From Halomonas sp. 54_146 (GTDB taxonomy: Bacteria; Pseudomonadota; Gammaproteobacteria; Pseudomonadales; Halomonadaceae), in the NCBI RefSeq assembly GCF_001507855.1, contig NZ_LGEN01000011.1, forward strand, positions 38,626 through 102,625: a DNA stretch of 64,000 nt. Reading direction: 5' to 3'. This document shows positions 40,193 through 50,539 of this stretch, one piece after another. Below the pieces are notes generated by a model. It was given only the letters and a program-made list of their open reading frames with translations, ran no database searches and was not told the DNA's origin. How positions within the stretch are numbered: the first letter of the stretch is position 1; each line of letters starts with the position of its first letter. The position numbers and the translations under genes were made by a program.

Positions 40193-40221
40193 CAGCAAGC
40201 CCGCTTTTTGCGGGCTTGCTG
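40193..40221 (+). terminator. Terminator after hslU
   Basis: Perfect 12-bp stem CAGCAAGCCCGC / GCGGGCTTGCTG with a TTTTT loop. No T-run follows, so strength is uncertain. Confidence 0.65.
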
Positions 40222-40263
40222 CTATGTTGGTAAGCCATGGACACTTAGCGATGAGGTCTCTTC

Positions 40264-40647
40264 ATGAATGCCCCTACCCCCACTCGGGTTCACTACCATA
40301 AGCAGGCCCGCGAGCTGGAACTTGGCTACGCCAATGGTGAAAGTTACCGGCTGCCGGTGGAGTTTTTACGCGTTTATTCACCTTCCGCTGAAGTACGCGG
40401 TCACGGCGGTGACACGGCGGTGCTACAAGTAGGTAAAAAAGATGTCGGCCTGCAAAATATCACCCAAGCGGGCAACTACGCGCTGAAGCTGCACTTTGAC
40501 GACGGCCACGACAGCGGCCTGTTTAGCTGGAACTATCTGTATGACCTTGCTACTCACCAAGAAGCCTACTGGAACAACTACTTGCAGCGCTTAAAAGAGG
40601 CCGGTGCCTCACGCGAGCCCGCCAGCATTCAATTCAAGCAACTGTGA
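40264..40647 (+). CDS. DUF971 protein (gamma-butyrobetaine hydroxylase N-terminal-like)
   Basis: 127 aa, one DUF971 domain with YHKQARELELGYANGESYRLPVEFLRVYSPSAEV (read in two parts) and the closing FDDGHDSGLFSWNYLYDLA. The same domain precedes the catalytic domain of gamma-butyrobetaine hydroxylase and occurs alone in many proteobacteria; its role is unknown. It sits between hslU and ubiE as in Pseudomonas. Confidence 0.85.
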   Translation: MNAPTPTRVHYHKQARELELGYANGESYRLPVEFLRVYSPSAEVRGHGGDTAVLQVGKKDVGLQNITQAGNYALKLHFDDGHDSGLFSWNYLYDLATHQEAYWNNYLQRLKEAGASREPASIQFKQL

Positions 40648-40699
40648 CGACCTGACTCAGGCTTTCTATTTAACAAAGCAGGCCGAAAATGCATCAGGT

Positions 40700-40735
40700 C
40701 AACAAGCCAGGCAGACAAGCCAGGGCGGACAAGGC
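40700..40735. repeat. Short duplication before ubiE
   Basis: ACAAGCCAGG appears twice about 13 bases apart and then as ACAAGGC. It lies in the 180-bp DUF971-ubiE spacer, in which no gene is seen. Confidence 0.55.
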
Positions 40736-40827
40736 TACAATGGCACCAACCTTTTAATCGCGTCGACCCCTCGTCGAAAGACCACCGGTCGATTTGCCAT
40801 CGCCTCGAATTCGGGAGCTAAAGCCCC

Positions 40828-41616
40828 ATGAGCCCCACAGAAAAACGCACCACTGACGGTTCTCAAACCATCGGTTCTCAAACCACCGACTTTGGCTTTC
40901 AAGAAGTACCGGTAAACGAAAAAGCGTCTCGGGTGGCCGATGTTTTCCACTCTGTCGCCGCTCGCTACGACGTCATGAACGACCTGATGTCGATGGGCAT
41001 CCACCGGATTTGGAAACGCATGACCATTGAGCGTGCTGGCGTTCGCCCTGGTCACCACGTGCTGGATATCGCCGGCGGCACGGGCGATTTAACCCTTAAA
41101 TTCTCCCGTTTGGTGGGCCCCCGGGGCAAAGTGGTGCTGGCCGATATCAACGCCTCTATGCTCAAAGTGGGCCGCGACAAGCTGATGGACAACGGCGTGG
41201 GCGGCAACGTTGAGTACGTTCAAGCCAACGCCGAAAGCCTGCCGTTTCCCGACAACAGCTTCGACTGCATCACCATTGCCTTTGGCCTGCGCAACGTCAC
41301 CGATAAAGACGCCGCGCTGCGCTCGATGGCTCGCGTGCTGAAGCCGGGCGGGCGGCTGTTGGTGCTTGAGTTCTCCAAGCCCAACAACCCGCTGCTTTCA
41401 AAAGCCTATGATGAGTACTCTTTCCGCCTGCTGCCCAAAATGGGTGAGCTAGTGGCGGGGGACAGCGAAAGCTACCGCTACTTGGCAGAGTCGATTCGCA
41501 TGCACCCGGATCAGGAAACGCTCAAAGCCATGATGGAAGATGCAGGCCTTGAGCGGGTTGAGTACACCAACCTGACCGGCGGTATCGTTGCCCTGCACCG
41601 CGGCATTAAGTTATGA
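40828..41616 (+). CDS. ubiE: Demethylmenaquinone/ubiquinone C-methyltransferase UbiE
   Basis: SAM-dependent C-methylation of the quinone ring. 262 aa; the methyltransferase motif I is [16 protein letters not shown] and the family motif is [17 protein letters not shown], with [20 protein letters not shown] further on. A duplicated GSQT in the variable N-terminus ([12 protein letters not shown]) reflects a microduplication. First gene of ubiE-ubiJ-ubiB. Confidence 0.97.
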   Translation: MSPTEKRTTDGSQTIGSQTTDFGFQEVPVNEKASRVADVFHSVAARYDVMNDLMSMGIHRIWKRMTIERAGVRPGHHVLDIAGGTGDLTLKFSRLVGPRGKVVLADINASMLKVGRDKLMDNGVGGNVEYVQANAESLPFPDNSFDCITIAFGLRNVTDKDAALRSMARVLKPGGRLLVLEFSKPNNPLLSKAYDEYSFRLLPKMGELVAGDSESYRYLAESIRMHPDQETLKAMMEDAGLERVEYTNLTGGIVALHRGIKL

Positions 41617-41662
41617 ACCGTACGACACAGCGCCCCATGACGCTAGCCACCAAGAGGTCAGC

Positions 41663-42319
41663 ATGCTGGTAACCCCGACCCTGCTGCTGGCCGGTTGTGA
41701 ACGCACGCTCAATGCCCTACTCGCCCGTGACCCGGCGGCTCCTGCACGGCTGGCCAAGCTTTCGGGCAGCCGTTTGTTAATACGCCTTGAACAGCCGCAT
41801 CTTGAACTGGTGATTCACTACCACCACGCCGGGCTAGACCTGATGCGCGGTGATGGTGTTGATGAAGCCGATGTGGACGCGGTGGTGGAGCTCACCCCCG
41901 AAACGTTTTCACAGTGGGTCAGTGGCGCTTCAGTTGAACGGCTTATGTTTGAGGGCAAACTCGCCATTCGTGGGCATATCCACCTGCTTGAAGCGACACG
42001 CGAGCTGCTCTTCGACCTGGACATCGATTGGGAGAGTGAGCTGGCCCATTGGCTTGGCGACACCCCCGCTCATTCCCTGGCTGAAGGGCTGCGCCGCGCC
42101 GCTCGTTGGGGGCTGCGCGCCAAGGATGAGCTGATGCAGGATGTCTCTGAATACGTGTTTGAAGAGGCGCGCCTGCTGCCAGGAAAGCAGCAGCGCAACG
42201 TGCTACGCGAGCATTTGACCGAGTTAGAAATCGCCACCGACCGCCTAGAAGCGCGCTTTAATCGCTTGCAGCGAATGCTGACGCAAGCGCAGAACGCCAC
42301 TCAGGAGCCGCGCCCATGA
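41663..42319 (+). CDS. ubiJ: Ubiquinone biosynthesis accessory factor UbiJ
   Basis: 218 aa from ATG 41663 (AGAGG upstream). An SCP2-like lipid-binding domain occupies the first 120 residues ([17 protein letters not shown]) and a helical region follows, consistent with a scaffold of the cytoplasmic Ubi complex that holds the hydrophobic intermediate. Its stop overlaps the ubiB start (ATGA). Confidence 0.9.
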   Translation: MLVTPTLLLAGCERTLNALLARDPAAPARLAKLSGSRLLIRLEQPHLELVIHYHHAGLDLMRGDGVDEADVDAVVELTPETFSQWVSGASVERLMFEGKLAIRGHIHLLEATRELLFDLDIDWESELAHWLGDTPAHSLAEGLRRAARWGLRAKDELMQDVSEYVFEEARLLPGKQQRNVLREHLTELEIATDRLEARFNRLQRMLTQAQNATQEPRP

Positions 42320-43938
42320 GTTTGCGTCTGCTGCGCATTAGCTGGGTGGTCACTCGCCACCGATTAGATACGCTACTGCCGTTAGAACGCCTACCCTGGT
42401 GGCTGCGGACACTGCTGTGGTTTTCGCCGCTACGTTTAGTGCCCATTGGCAAGCGCTCTCGGGGCGAACGGCTGCGCTTGGCGCTGGAAGCCTTGGGGCC
42501 AATCTTCATTAAGTTCGGCCAAATGCTGTCAACACGCCGCGATTTGTTGCCCGCGGATATCGCCAATGAGCTAAAACGGCTACAAGACCAAGTTCCCCCC
42601 TTCCCTGGCGATCTTGCCGCCGCCCGGGTTGAGAAAGAGCTGGAAATGTCGCTGGAAGAGGCCTTTGCCGAATTTGACCGCGTTCCGCTGGCGTCGGCGT
42701 CTATTGCTCAAGTTCACGCTGCAAGGCTGCATAGCGGTGAAGATGTGGTGGTCAAGATCATCCGCCCAAGCATCGACCGTGTGATGCGCCAGGATATGGC
42801 GCTGATGTACCAAGTCGCCAAGCTGCTCTCTGCCGTACCCGAAGCGCGCCGCCTTCGACCCGTGGAAGTCATCCGCGACTATGAAGCCACGCTTTTCGAT
42901 GAGCTGGATCTGCGTAAAGAAGCCGCCAATACTTCGCAGCTCAAGCGTAATTTCAAAGACTCACCGCTGCTGTTTGTGCCGACTATTCACTGGCCCTTCA
43001 CTCACCGCAACGTTATTGTTCAAGAGCGCATTCGCGGCGTTCCGGTGGCCGACTTAGATACCCTGATTGCCCGGGGCACTAACCTGAAAAAGTTGGCCGA
43101 ACGCGGCGTCGAGCTATTTTTTACCCAGGTGTTTCGGGATAACTTTTTTCACGCCGACATGCACCCCGGCAATATTTTTGTTAACTGCGATAACCCCGAA
43201 GACCCCCAGTACATCGCCATCGACTGTGGCATTGTGGGCAGCCTTACCCGTGAAGACCAGGACTACTTAGCCCGCAACCTGCTAGCGTTTTTCCACCAGG
43301 ACTACTACGAAGTCGCCGCGCTGCATATTGAGTCAGGCTGGGTGGGTGAGAATACCCGCGCTAATGAGTTCGCGGCAGCGATTCGTACGGTTTGTGAACC
43401 GATTTTAGAAAAGCCGTTAAAGGATATTTCCTTCGGCCAAGTGCTCTTGGGGCTATTTCAAACGGCACGGCGTTTTAATATGGAAGTGCAGCCGCAGTTA
43501 GTGTTGCTGCAGAAAACGCTGCTTAATATTGAAGGGCTGGGTCGCCAACTTTACCCCGAACTAGATTTATGGAGCACCGCCAAGCCCTACTTAGAGAAGT
43601 GGATGAAAGAGCGCGCAGGCGTCGCTGGCTTGTGGAAGTCGCTGAAGCGCCAAGCGCCGGAGCTTTCTCATCAGCTACCCGAACTGCCTGCATTAGCACA
43701 CCAAGCGCTCAGCCGCATGGAACACGAGCACCGGCAGCGAAATCAGCAGGTCGAGTCAATCAACGCCATGCGCGTGCAAATGACGCGCCAGGGCAAACGC
43801 CTCTACCGCCTGCGCCTTGGTTTGATTTTGCTGGCGCTGGCGCTAGCCTGGCAGCCATTAAGCGGCTGGATTGCGCTTCAGGAGTGGCCGATACTGGCCG
43901 CTGCGGGCATTGGTTTATTGCTGCTAGTGTGGCAATAG
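42316..43938 (+). CDS. ubiB: Ubiquinone biosynthesis regulatory ATPase/kinase UbiB
   Basis: Atypical ADCK-type kinase needed for ubiquinone synthesis, 540 aa. The KxGQ motif is [16 protein letters not shown], the invariant Lys lies in VVVKIIRP, and the catalytic loop in [14 protein letters not shown] with [10 protein letters not shown]. Two C-terminal membrane segments (about 495-540) anchor it. Translationally coupled to ubiJ. Confidence 0.97.
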   Translation: MSLRLLRISWVVTRHRLDTLLPLERLPWWLRTLLWFSPLRLVPIGKRSRGERLRLALEALGPIFIKFGQMLSTRRDLLPADIANELKRLQDQVPPFPGDLAAARVEKELEMSLEEAFAEFDRVPLASASIAQVHAARLHSGEDVVVKIIRPSIDRVMRQDMALMYQVAKLLSAVPEARRLRPVEVIRDYEATLFDELDLRKEAANTSQLKRNFKDSPLLFVPTIHWPFTHRNVIVQERIRGVPVADLDTLIARGTNLKKLAERGVELFFTQVFRDNFFHADMHPGNIFVNCDNPEDPQYIAIDCGIVGSLTREDQDYLARNLLAFFHQDYYEVAALHIESGWVGENTRANEFAAAIRTVCEPILEKPLKDISFGQVLLGLFQTARRFNMEVQPQLVLLQKTLLNIEGLGRQLYPELDLWSTAKPYLEKWMKERAGVAGLWKSLKRQAPELSHQLPELPALAHQALSRMEHEHRQRNQQVESINAMRVQMTRQGKRLYRLRLGLILLALALAWQPLSGWIALQEWPILAAAGIGLLLLVWQ

Positions 43939-43979
43939 GCAAAAACCGAGTAGCGCACTAAACGTTTACAAGGATTTCC

Positions 43980-44387
43980 ATGGACAGCAACTCATTACCG
44001 CCTGACAATTTACCGACCGGTACTGTTTCAACCAATACCGCTTCAACAAGCACGGCCAATGTACTGGATACGCTCGCTGACGTTCTCAAACAGCGGCGTC
44101 ATGCGGCACCGGAAGATTCTTACGTTGCCTCCTTGCATCATAAGGGTTTGAACAAGATACTCGAAAAGGTGGGCGAGGAAGCCACGGAAACCCTGCTTGC
44201 CGCCAAAGATGCTGAGCACGGTGGCGAGTCTGAGCGGCAGGCGTTGATTTCTGAAACTGCCGACTTGTGGTTTCATAGTTTAGTGATGTTGTCCCACTTG
44301 GATATGAACCATCAAGGTGTCCTTGATGAACTAGCACGGCGTTTCGGCATTTCTGGTCATGATGAGAAAGCCGCGCGCAAGCAATAA
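43980..44387 (+). CDS. hisE: Phosphoribosyl-ATP diphosphatase HisE
   Basis: Second step of histidine synthesis: PR-ATP to PR-AMP + PPi. 135 aa with an approximately 25-residue Ser/Thr-rich start, then the all-alpha MazG-like fold with [19 protein letters not shown] and [17 protein letters not shown] carrying the metal-binding acidic residues. In Pseudomonas hisI and hisE sit together here; hisI is absent in this window. Confidence 0.93.
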   Translation: MDSNSLPPDNLPTGTVSTNTASTSTANVLDTLADVLKQRRHAAPEDSYVASLHHKGLNKILEKVGEEATETLLAAKDAEHGGESERQALISETADLWFHSLVMLSHLDMNHQGVLDELARRFGISGHDEKAARKQ

Positions 44388-44479
44388 CAACCGTGTAATG
44401 ACACGCGCCTCGCAACTCAGCGGTCATTACAGAGTCTGAATCACAACCAACGCAAACCTGCACCCATGAGGAAACGCAT

Positions 44480-44785
44480 ATGTTAGGTGGTATCAGTATT
44501 TGGCAGTTGCTGATTGTTCTGGGCATCATCATCCTGGTTTTCGGCACCAAAAAACTGCGCAACGTGGGCACCGACCTTGGCGGGGCGGTTAAGGGCTTCA
44601 AGAAAGCCATGCACGACGAAGAGAAAAATAAAGAGGATAATGACGAAGACACCAACCAGCCTCAGGCCAAAGTAACTCATGAAGAGCCGGGCAACACGTA
44701 TGATGTTCAAGCCGAAGAGAAACGGGCTGCGAATAGCCACACCGCAGATAGCCGCCCCGCTGAACCCAACGAAGAGCGCAAGTAA
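44480..44785 (+). CDS. tatA: Twin-arginine translocase subunit TatA
   Basis: Pore-forming Tat subunit, 101 aa. One membrane segment (about 4-21, [19 protein letters not shown]), the hinge FGTKKLRN, an amphipathic helix [15 protein letters not shown], and an acidic disordered tail. GAGGAAA precedes the ATG. tatB starts 3 bp after the stop. Confidence 0.96.
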   Translation: MLGGISIWQLLIVLGIIILVFGTKKLRNVGTDLGGAVKGFKKAMHDEEKNKEDNDEDTNQPQAKVTHEEPGNTYDVQAEEKRAANSHTADSRPAEPNEERK

Positions 44786-44788
44786 CCC

Positions 44789-45286
44789 ATGCTGGATATC
44801 GGCTTTCTTGAATTAATGCTCATTGGCATCGTCGGGCTGTTGGTACTTGGCCCAGAACGCCTGCCGCGCGCTGCCCGCACGGCAGGTATGTGGATCGGCA
44901 AAATCAAGCGCACGGTATCCGGTATGCAGCGCGAAATTAGTGCTCAGCTGGAAGCGGAAGAACTGCGCCAAAAGCTTAACGAACAGCAGAAAAATCTCGA
45001 CGAAAGCTTGCAGAAAGTGAAGCGAGACGTAGAGAGCATTGCCGACACCCCCGCTGCTACCGCTTCAACACCGGCCAATACAGCAGCGCAGAACAAAACG
45101 GAGCAGCGCGTCGCCAAGGCCAGCGCTCGCCTGGATGACGCGCTGCAAACCGTGCGTGAAGCAACGCCCGATTCACCAGCGCCCGATTCATCAACGCCCG
45201 ATTCATCAACGCCCCACCGCACGGCTGAACCTGAGCCAGCTGAACCTGAAAAGGCGGCATTCAATAAGGACCGTAATCACCAATGA
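44789..45286 (+). CDS. tatB: Twin-arginine translocase subunit TatB
   Basis: Receptor subunit with TatC, 165 aa. The membrane segment is LDIGFLELMLIGIVGLLVLG followed by PERLPRAARTAGMW, diagnostic of TatB. The long tail carries in-frame 12-bp repeats coding DSSTPDSSTP. Its stop overlaps the tatC start (ATGA). Confidence 0.95.
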   Translation: MLDIGFLELMLIGIVGLLVLGPERLPRAARTAGMWIGKIKRTVSGMQREISAQLEAEELRQKLNEQQKNLDESLQKVKRDVESIADTPAATASTPANTAAQNKTEQRVAKASARLDDALQTVREATPDSPAPDSSTPDSSTPHRTAEPEPAEPEKAAFNKDRNHQ

Positions 45287-46062
45287 GTATGTCTGGCGAT
45301 TCAAAGGAGCCTCAGCAAGATCAACAACAGGCACCGCTGATTGAACACCTAATCGAGCTCCGCACACGGCTAATGCGTGCGGTGATCTTGATTCTGGTTA
45401 TTTTTTTGGGCCTTTATTCCTTTGCCAACGACATCTACACCTTTGTCGCTGAACCGTTAATGGCGCTGCTGCCGGAAGGCTCGCAGATGATTGCCACCGA
45501 AGTGGCATCGCCCTTTTTAGCGCCGTTTAAACTGACCTTGGTGGTGGCCGTTTTTATCGCCATTCCCTTTGTATTGCATCAGGCCTGGGCGTTTATTGCG
45601 CCGGGACTTTACGACAATGAAAAGGCACTGGCGATCCCTATTCTGGTCTCTAGCATTGCGCTTTTTTACGGCGGTGCGGCGTTTGCCTACTATGTGGTTT
45701 TCCCGCTGCTATTTGAGTTTTTCACGCAAACAGGGCCTGAAAATGTCGCGGTAATGACCGACATTAACCAATATTTAAACTTCGTACTTAAGCTGTTTTT
45801 TGCCTTCGGCGTGGCGTTTGAAATTCCTATTGCCACTTTCTTGCTGATCCTTTCAGGTGCCACTACGGTAGAAAGCCTGTCTAAAAAGCGCCCCTACATC
45901 CTTTTGGGCTGTTTCGTGGTGGGCATGCTGCTAACGCCACCGGATGTGATCTCCCAGAGCCTTCTGGCGGTTCCTATGTACCTGCTTTACGAAGTTGGGC
46001 TGTTGTTTGGTCGGCTGGTGCGCAAACGCAACGCTGAAAAAGAAGCAGCCGAAGAGCAATGA
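45283..46062 (+). CDS. tatC: Twin-arginine translocase subunit TatC
   Basis: Signal-peptide receptor of the Tat system with six membrane segments, 259 aa. The cytoplasmic N-terminus has IEHLIELRTRLMRAV with the conserved HLxELR motif; FVLHQAWAFIAPGLYDNEKA and the PPDVISQSLLAVPMYLLYE stretch near the end are typical. Confidence 0.97.
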   Translation: MSMSGDSKEPQQDQQQAPLIEHLIELRTRLMRAVILILVIFLGLYSFANDIYTFVAEPLMALLPEGSQMIATEVASPFLAPFKLTLVVAVFIAIPFVLHQAWAFIAPGLYDNEKALAIPILVSSIALFYGGAAFAYYVVFPLLFEFFTQTGPENVAVMTDINQYLNFVLKLFFAFGVAFEIPIATFLLILSGATTVESLSKKRPYILLGCFVVGMLLTPPDVISQSLLAVPMYLLYEVGLLFGRLVRKRNAEKEAAEEQ

Positions 46063-46090
46063 AACTGACGTGTTGCAAAGCGCTGGGCTA

Positions 46091-46145
46091 GCTATCTGTT
46101 CTACTGGCTATCTGTTCTATTGGCCATCTGCTCTACTGGCCATCT
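46091..46145. repeat. 16-bp tandem array after tatC
   Basis: GCTATCTGTTCTACTG (46091-46106), GCTATCTGTTCTATTG (46107-46122), GCCATCTGCTCTACTG (46123-46138), then the partial GCCATCT (46139-46145), ending right at the terminator. Confidence 0.92.
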
Positions 46146-46185
46146 AAAAAAGCCGCCGCCATTAACCATGGCAGCGGCTTTTTTT
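46146..46185. terminator. Bidirectional terminator of tatC and elbB
   Basis: AAAAAAGCCGC and GCGGCTTTTTTT arms with an extra GCC/GGC pair around one mismatch and a 9-base loop. A- and T-runs on both sides let it act on both converging transcripts. Confidence 0.92.
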
Positions 46186-46206
46186 ATCGACAGCATGATG
46201 TTGTGT

Positions 46207-46866
46207 TTAATCCATCATTTCTTCGATTCGGTCCACCAGCTTAAAGATACCGGTGGCCGCTTCGCTAATCCGTGTTGCCAGCATATACGCAGGCGTAGTG
46301 ACCACGCGGTGTTCAAGATCCACCACTATGTCTTCCACGCCACAGCTGCGGTGCAGCCCGCCCATCGCACTGATTGCCCCAGAAACCGCGGGGTCATTGC
46401 CAACGGTAACCGCAATGCCTTCACCTAGCAGCCTTGGCACCATAACGGGGGCAATGCACATTAAGCCTATCGGCTTGGCCTCATCGCGAAACCCCGACAA
46501 CGCCTCTTTTAAAGCGTCTAACACCTGCATATTGTCGCTGGCAGTGGCAAAGTCCGACAGATTTTTAGCCACCCCAAAACCACCGGGCACAATCACGGCA
46601 TCAAACTCATCTGCGACTAATTCGTTGAGCGCGCTAATTTCCCCACGCGCCAGGCGGGCAGACTCCTGCAGCACGTTACGCACGTCACCTTCGACCACCT
46701 CTTGATTGAGATGGTTAACCACCTGCTGCTGCTCTATATCAGGGGCAAAACAGCGGTAACCAATGCCCAACTGATCCAAGCGCAGCAGCGTCAGCGTGGT
46801 CTCATAAATCTCTGAGCCATCGTAAACACCGCAGCCGGCTAAAATTACTGCCACCTGTTTGGTCAT
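46207..46866 (-). CDS. elbB: Isoprenoid biosynthesis glyoxalase ElbB (DJ-1/PfpI superfamily)
   Basis: 219 aa from ATG 46866 (AGGAGA upstream). The family opening VAVILAGCGVYDGSEIYE, VIVPGGFGVAKNLSDFA, and the nucleophile-elbow Cys in GLMCIAPVMVP are clear. E. coli ElbB has weak glyoxalase activity; the physiological role is not well defined. An earlier in-frame ATG at 46914 is not supported by conservation. Confidence 0.92.
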   Translation of the reverse strand: MTKQVAVILAGCGVYDGSEIYETTLTLLRLDQLGIGYRCFAPDIEQQQVVNHLNQEVVEGDVRNVLQESARLARGEISALNELVADEFDAVIVPGGFGVAKNLSDFATASDNMQVLDALKEALSGFRDEAKPIGLMCIAPVMVPRLLGEGIAVTVGNDPAVSGAISAMGGLHRSCGVEDIVVDLEHRVVTTPAYMLATRISEAATGIFKLVDRIEEMMD

Positions 46867-46977
46867 GCCTATCTCCTTATCCCGGGGTCTGCCTAACGCA
46901 GTACCGCAAAGCAATTGCTCACTTTAGTCAGTCTGCCTTGTAGCCACAAGGCGGCTTTCGCCGCAGGGTATGACTGA

Positions 46978-48045
<1,068 letters not shown>

Positions 48046-48060
48046 AATATTAAGCAGCTA

Positions 48061-48096
48061 TGACAAAGATGACAACTAGGTGACACCTGTTTGTCA
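48061..48096. promoter_or_regulatory. Possible Pho box cluster upstream of ppk1
   Basis: TGACA at 48061, 48070 and 48081, and TGTCA at 48092. Read on the minus strand, 48085-48070 gives two TGTCA-containing half-sites exactly 11 bases apart, the PhoB repeat period. GTCATTTGACA follows near 48117-48127. Confidence 0.4.
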
Positions 48097-48171
48097 TCTT
48101 CTCCCCGCATACTGGCGTCATTTGACATTATCAAGCTGTACTACTTTTGAGCCAACGCGGGGAGATCCACT

Positions 48172-50361
48172 ATGGACGAGCAAGCGACTGATTCCTTAAC
48201 ATTTTCGTCTACTGATCACACCAGCAGCGAAGGCGATACGCCACTACGCATTAATCGCACCCCCACGGGGGTTCAGGCACGTGAAGCGCTGCCGGAAACC
48301 GACCTTGACGACACCCAGCTCTACTTCAACCGCGAGCTGTCGCATCTGCAGTTTAATATTCGTGTTTTAGAGCAGGCGCTAGACGACGCCCACCCGCTGC
48401 TGAATAGACTGATGTTTCTGCTGATTTTCTCTTCCAATATGGATGAGTTCTTCGAAATTCGCGTGGCAGGCTTGAAGCATCAAATTGCTCTAGGCGACGA
48501 CACCACTGCCGCCGATGGCCGTTTGCCCAAAGCGGTATTGGCAGAAATCTCCCAGATTGCCCACACGCAAATTGAACGCCAATATCAAATTCTCAATGAT
48601 ACGTTGCTGCCCGCGCTGGAAGCCCAAGGGCTGCGTTTTCGTCGCCGCGACCAGTGGACCGATGACCAGAAAGCCTGGGCGCGGGCGTTTTTTGATAACG
48701 AAATTATGCCGGTTATCAGCCCAATCGGCCTCGACCCTTCTCACCCCTTTCCGCGCCTGGTCAATAAGAGCCTCAATTTTATTGTTGAGCTAGAAGGCAA
48801 GGATGCCTTTGGCCGCGCCGGCGGTATGGCGATTCTACCCGCCCCGCGCTCGCTGCCGCGCCTAATGGCACTGCCCAAGGAGCTATGCGAAGAAGGGTTT
48901 TCCGAGTATGTGTTTTTATCATCAATGATCCATGCCCACGCCGAGGAGCTATTTCCCGGCATGCGCGTGCGTGGCTGCTACCAGTTCCGGCTGACCCGCA
49001 ACGCGGATATGATCGTTGACCCTGAGGAAATCTCTGACCTTGCCTCAGCGCTGCGCGGTGAGCTGCTGGCACGCCGCTATGGTAGCGGCGTGCGGTTGGA
49101 GGTGGCCGATAACTGCCCGGATGATCTATCCAACTTTCTGTTGCGCCAGTTTGAGCTAGAAAGCGACGATTTATACCGTGTCAAAGGGCCGGTGAATTTA
49201 ACCCGCATGATGTCCGTGCTGGGCGACGTTGACCGCCCTGAGCTGCTTTATCGCCCGTTTACGCCCAGCATTCCCAAAGCACTCAAAGCGGGCAGCCTGT
49301 TTGACGCCATCGCCAAGAACGACATTCTGCTGCATCACCCTTTCCAGTCGTTTACTCCGATTGAGGACCTGCTGCGTGAGGCCGCTCGCGACCCACAGGT
49401 ATTGGCAATAAAACAGACTCTCTACCGCACGGGGGCAGATTCCGCCATCGTCAACGCGTTGGTAGAGGCCGCCAGCCAAGGCAAAGAAGTCACGGTAGTC
49501 ATTGAGCTGCGCGCACGCTTTGATGAAGCCGATAATCTGCAGCTTGCATCACGCTTGCAGGAAGCCGGTGCCATCGTTGTGTACGGCATTATGGCGTATA
49601 AAACCCATGCCAAAATGTTGCATATTGTGCGCCGTGAAAAGGGCGAGCTGTGCTACTACGCACACCTGGGCACCGGCAATTATCACGCCAAAACCGCCAA
49701 GCTTTACACCGATTACAGCCTGCTAACCGCCAACAAGGCGCTGTGTGCCGATGTGCACAAAGTGTTTCAGCAGCTTTCAGGAATGGGGCGCGCGCGGAAG
49801 ATCGACACGCTGCTCCACGCACCGTTCACATTGCATGAGCGGCTAGTGCAAATGATTGAGCGTGAAGCGGAAATTGCGCGCAAAGGCAAACGCGGGCATA
49901 TCATTATTAAGTGCAACTCGCTAACCGAGCCTAAGCTTATCAAGGCGCTCTACCGTGCTTCCCAGGCGGGGGTTGAGTGCGACTTAATCATTCGCGGTAT
50001 GTGCTGTTTGAAGCCGGGCGTACCCGGCGTTTCCGACAACATTCGCGTGCGCTCGATTATCGGCCGGCTGTTGGAACACACTCGGGTATTCCATTTCCAT
50101 AATGATGGCAAGTCAGAAACCTGGTGCTCCAGCGCTGATTTCATGTCGCGCAATATGTTCCACCGCGTGGAGACCTGCTTCCCGCTGCTGGATAAAAAGC
50201 TCGCCACCCGTGTACGCAAGGACCTTGAAACCTACTTGGTGGATAACTGCCAAAGCTGGCTGCTGCAGACCGACGGCAGCTATCGGCTCCAAGACCCAGG
50301 CGAAAGCGATGCTATCAGCGCCCAGGAAACCCTGCTCTACGCCTATGCGTCGAAAAGCTAG
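48172..50361 (+). CDS. ppk1: Polyphosphate kinase 1
   Basis: Polymerises phosphate from ATP into inorganic polyphosphate on the membrane. 729 aa with an extra N-terminal stretch of about 40 residues before the N-domain (YFNRELSHLQFNIRVLEQA). Active-site histidines lie in YKTHAKMLHIVRRE and TRVFHFHNDGKS, with the phospholipase D-like C1/C2 domains (GTGNYHAKTAKLYTDY). GGGGAG precedes the ATG. Confidence 0.96.
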   Translation: MDEQATDSLTFSSTDHTSSEGDTPLRINRTPTGVQAREALPETDLDDTQLYFNRELSHLQFNIRVLEQALDDAHPLLNRLMFLLIFSSNMDEFFEIRVAGLKHQIALGDDTTAADGRLPKAVLAEISQIAHTQIERQYQILNDTLLPALEAQGLRFRRRDQWTDDQKAWARAFFDNEIMPVISPIGLDPSHPFPRLVNKSLNFIVELEGKDAFGRAGGMAILPAPRSLPRLMALPKELCEEGFSEYVFLSSMIHAHAEELFPGMRVRGCYQFRLTRNADMIVDPEEISDLASALRGELLARRYGSGVRLEVADNCPDDLSNFLLRQFELESDDLYRVKGPVNLTRMMSVLGDVDRPELLYRPFTPSIPKALKAGSLFDAIAKNDILLHHPFQSFTPIEDLLREAARDPQVLAIKQTLYRTGADSAIVNALVEAASQGKEVTVVIELRARFDEADNLQLASRLQEAGAIVVYGIMAYKTHAKMLHIVRREKGELCYYAHLGTGNYHAKTAKLYTDYSLLTANKALCADVHKVFQQLSGMGRARKIDTLLHAPFTLHERLVQMIEREAEIARKGKRGHIIIKCNSLTEPKLIKALYRASQAGVECDLIIRGMCCLKPGVPGVSDNIRVRSIIGRLLEHTRVFHFHNDGKSETWCSSADFMSRNMFHRVETCFPLLDKKLATRVRKDLETYLVDNCQSWLLQTDGSYRLQDPGESDAISAQETLLYAYASKS

Positions 50362-50372
50362 CACTCAAACCC

Positions 50373-50398
50373 AATTTCGCTGCTAGTGCAGCGGAATT
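50373..50398 (+). terminator. Hairpin after ppk1
   Basis: AATTTCGCTGC / GCAGCGGAATT with a TAGT loop; 11 pairs counting one G-U. No T-run on the plus strand. Confidence 0.55.
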
Positions 50399-50435
50399 GA
50401 TGCTGACAAAAAAGCTTCATCAGCGTGCTCACGGC

Positions 50436-50527
50436 CAGAACAACCCTTGGCGGGGGCGCTGTGAACCCCTCCCTGGGCGCTACTTTCGCCATCCATGGCG
50501 AAAGACCCCCGCTACGGGTTGATTCTG
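50436..50527. repeat. Palindromic intergenic element, copy B
   Basis: Outer pairs CAGAA/TTCTG (50436-50440 / 50523-50527), AACCC/GGGTT (50442-50446 / 50516-50520), GGGGG/CCCCC (50452-50456 / 50506-50510); inner hairpin CTTTCGCC/GGCGAAAG (50483-50490 / 50497-50504). The core 50457-50505 differs from copy A at only a few positions. It ends 12 bp before the metE stop, between the convergent ppk1 and metE. Confidence 0.88.
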
Positions 50528-50539
50528 ACCTCTAGCTAT

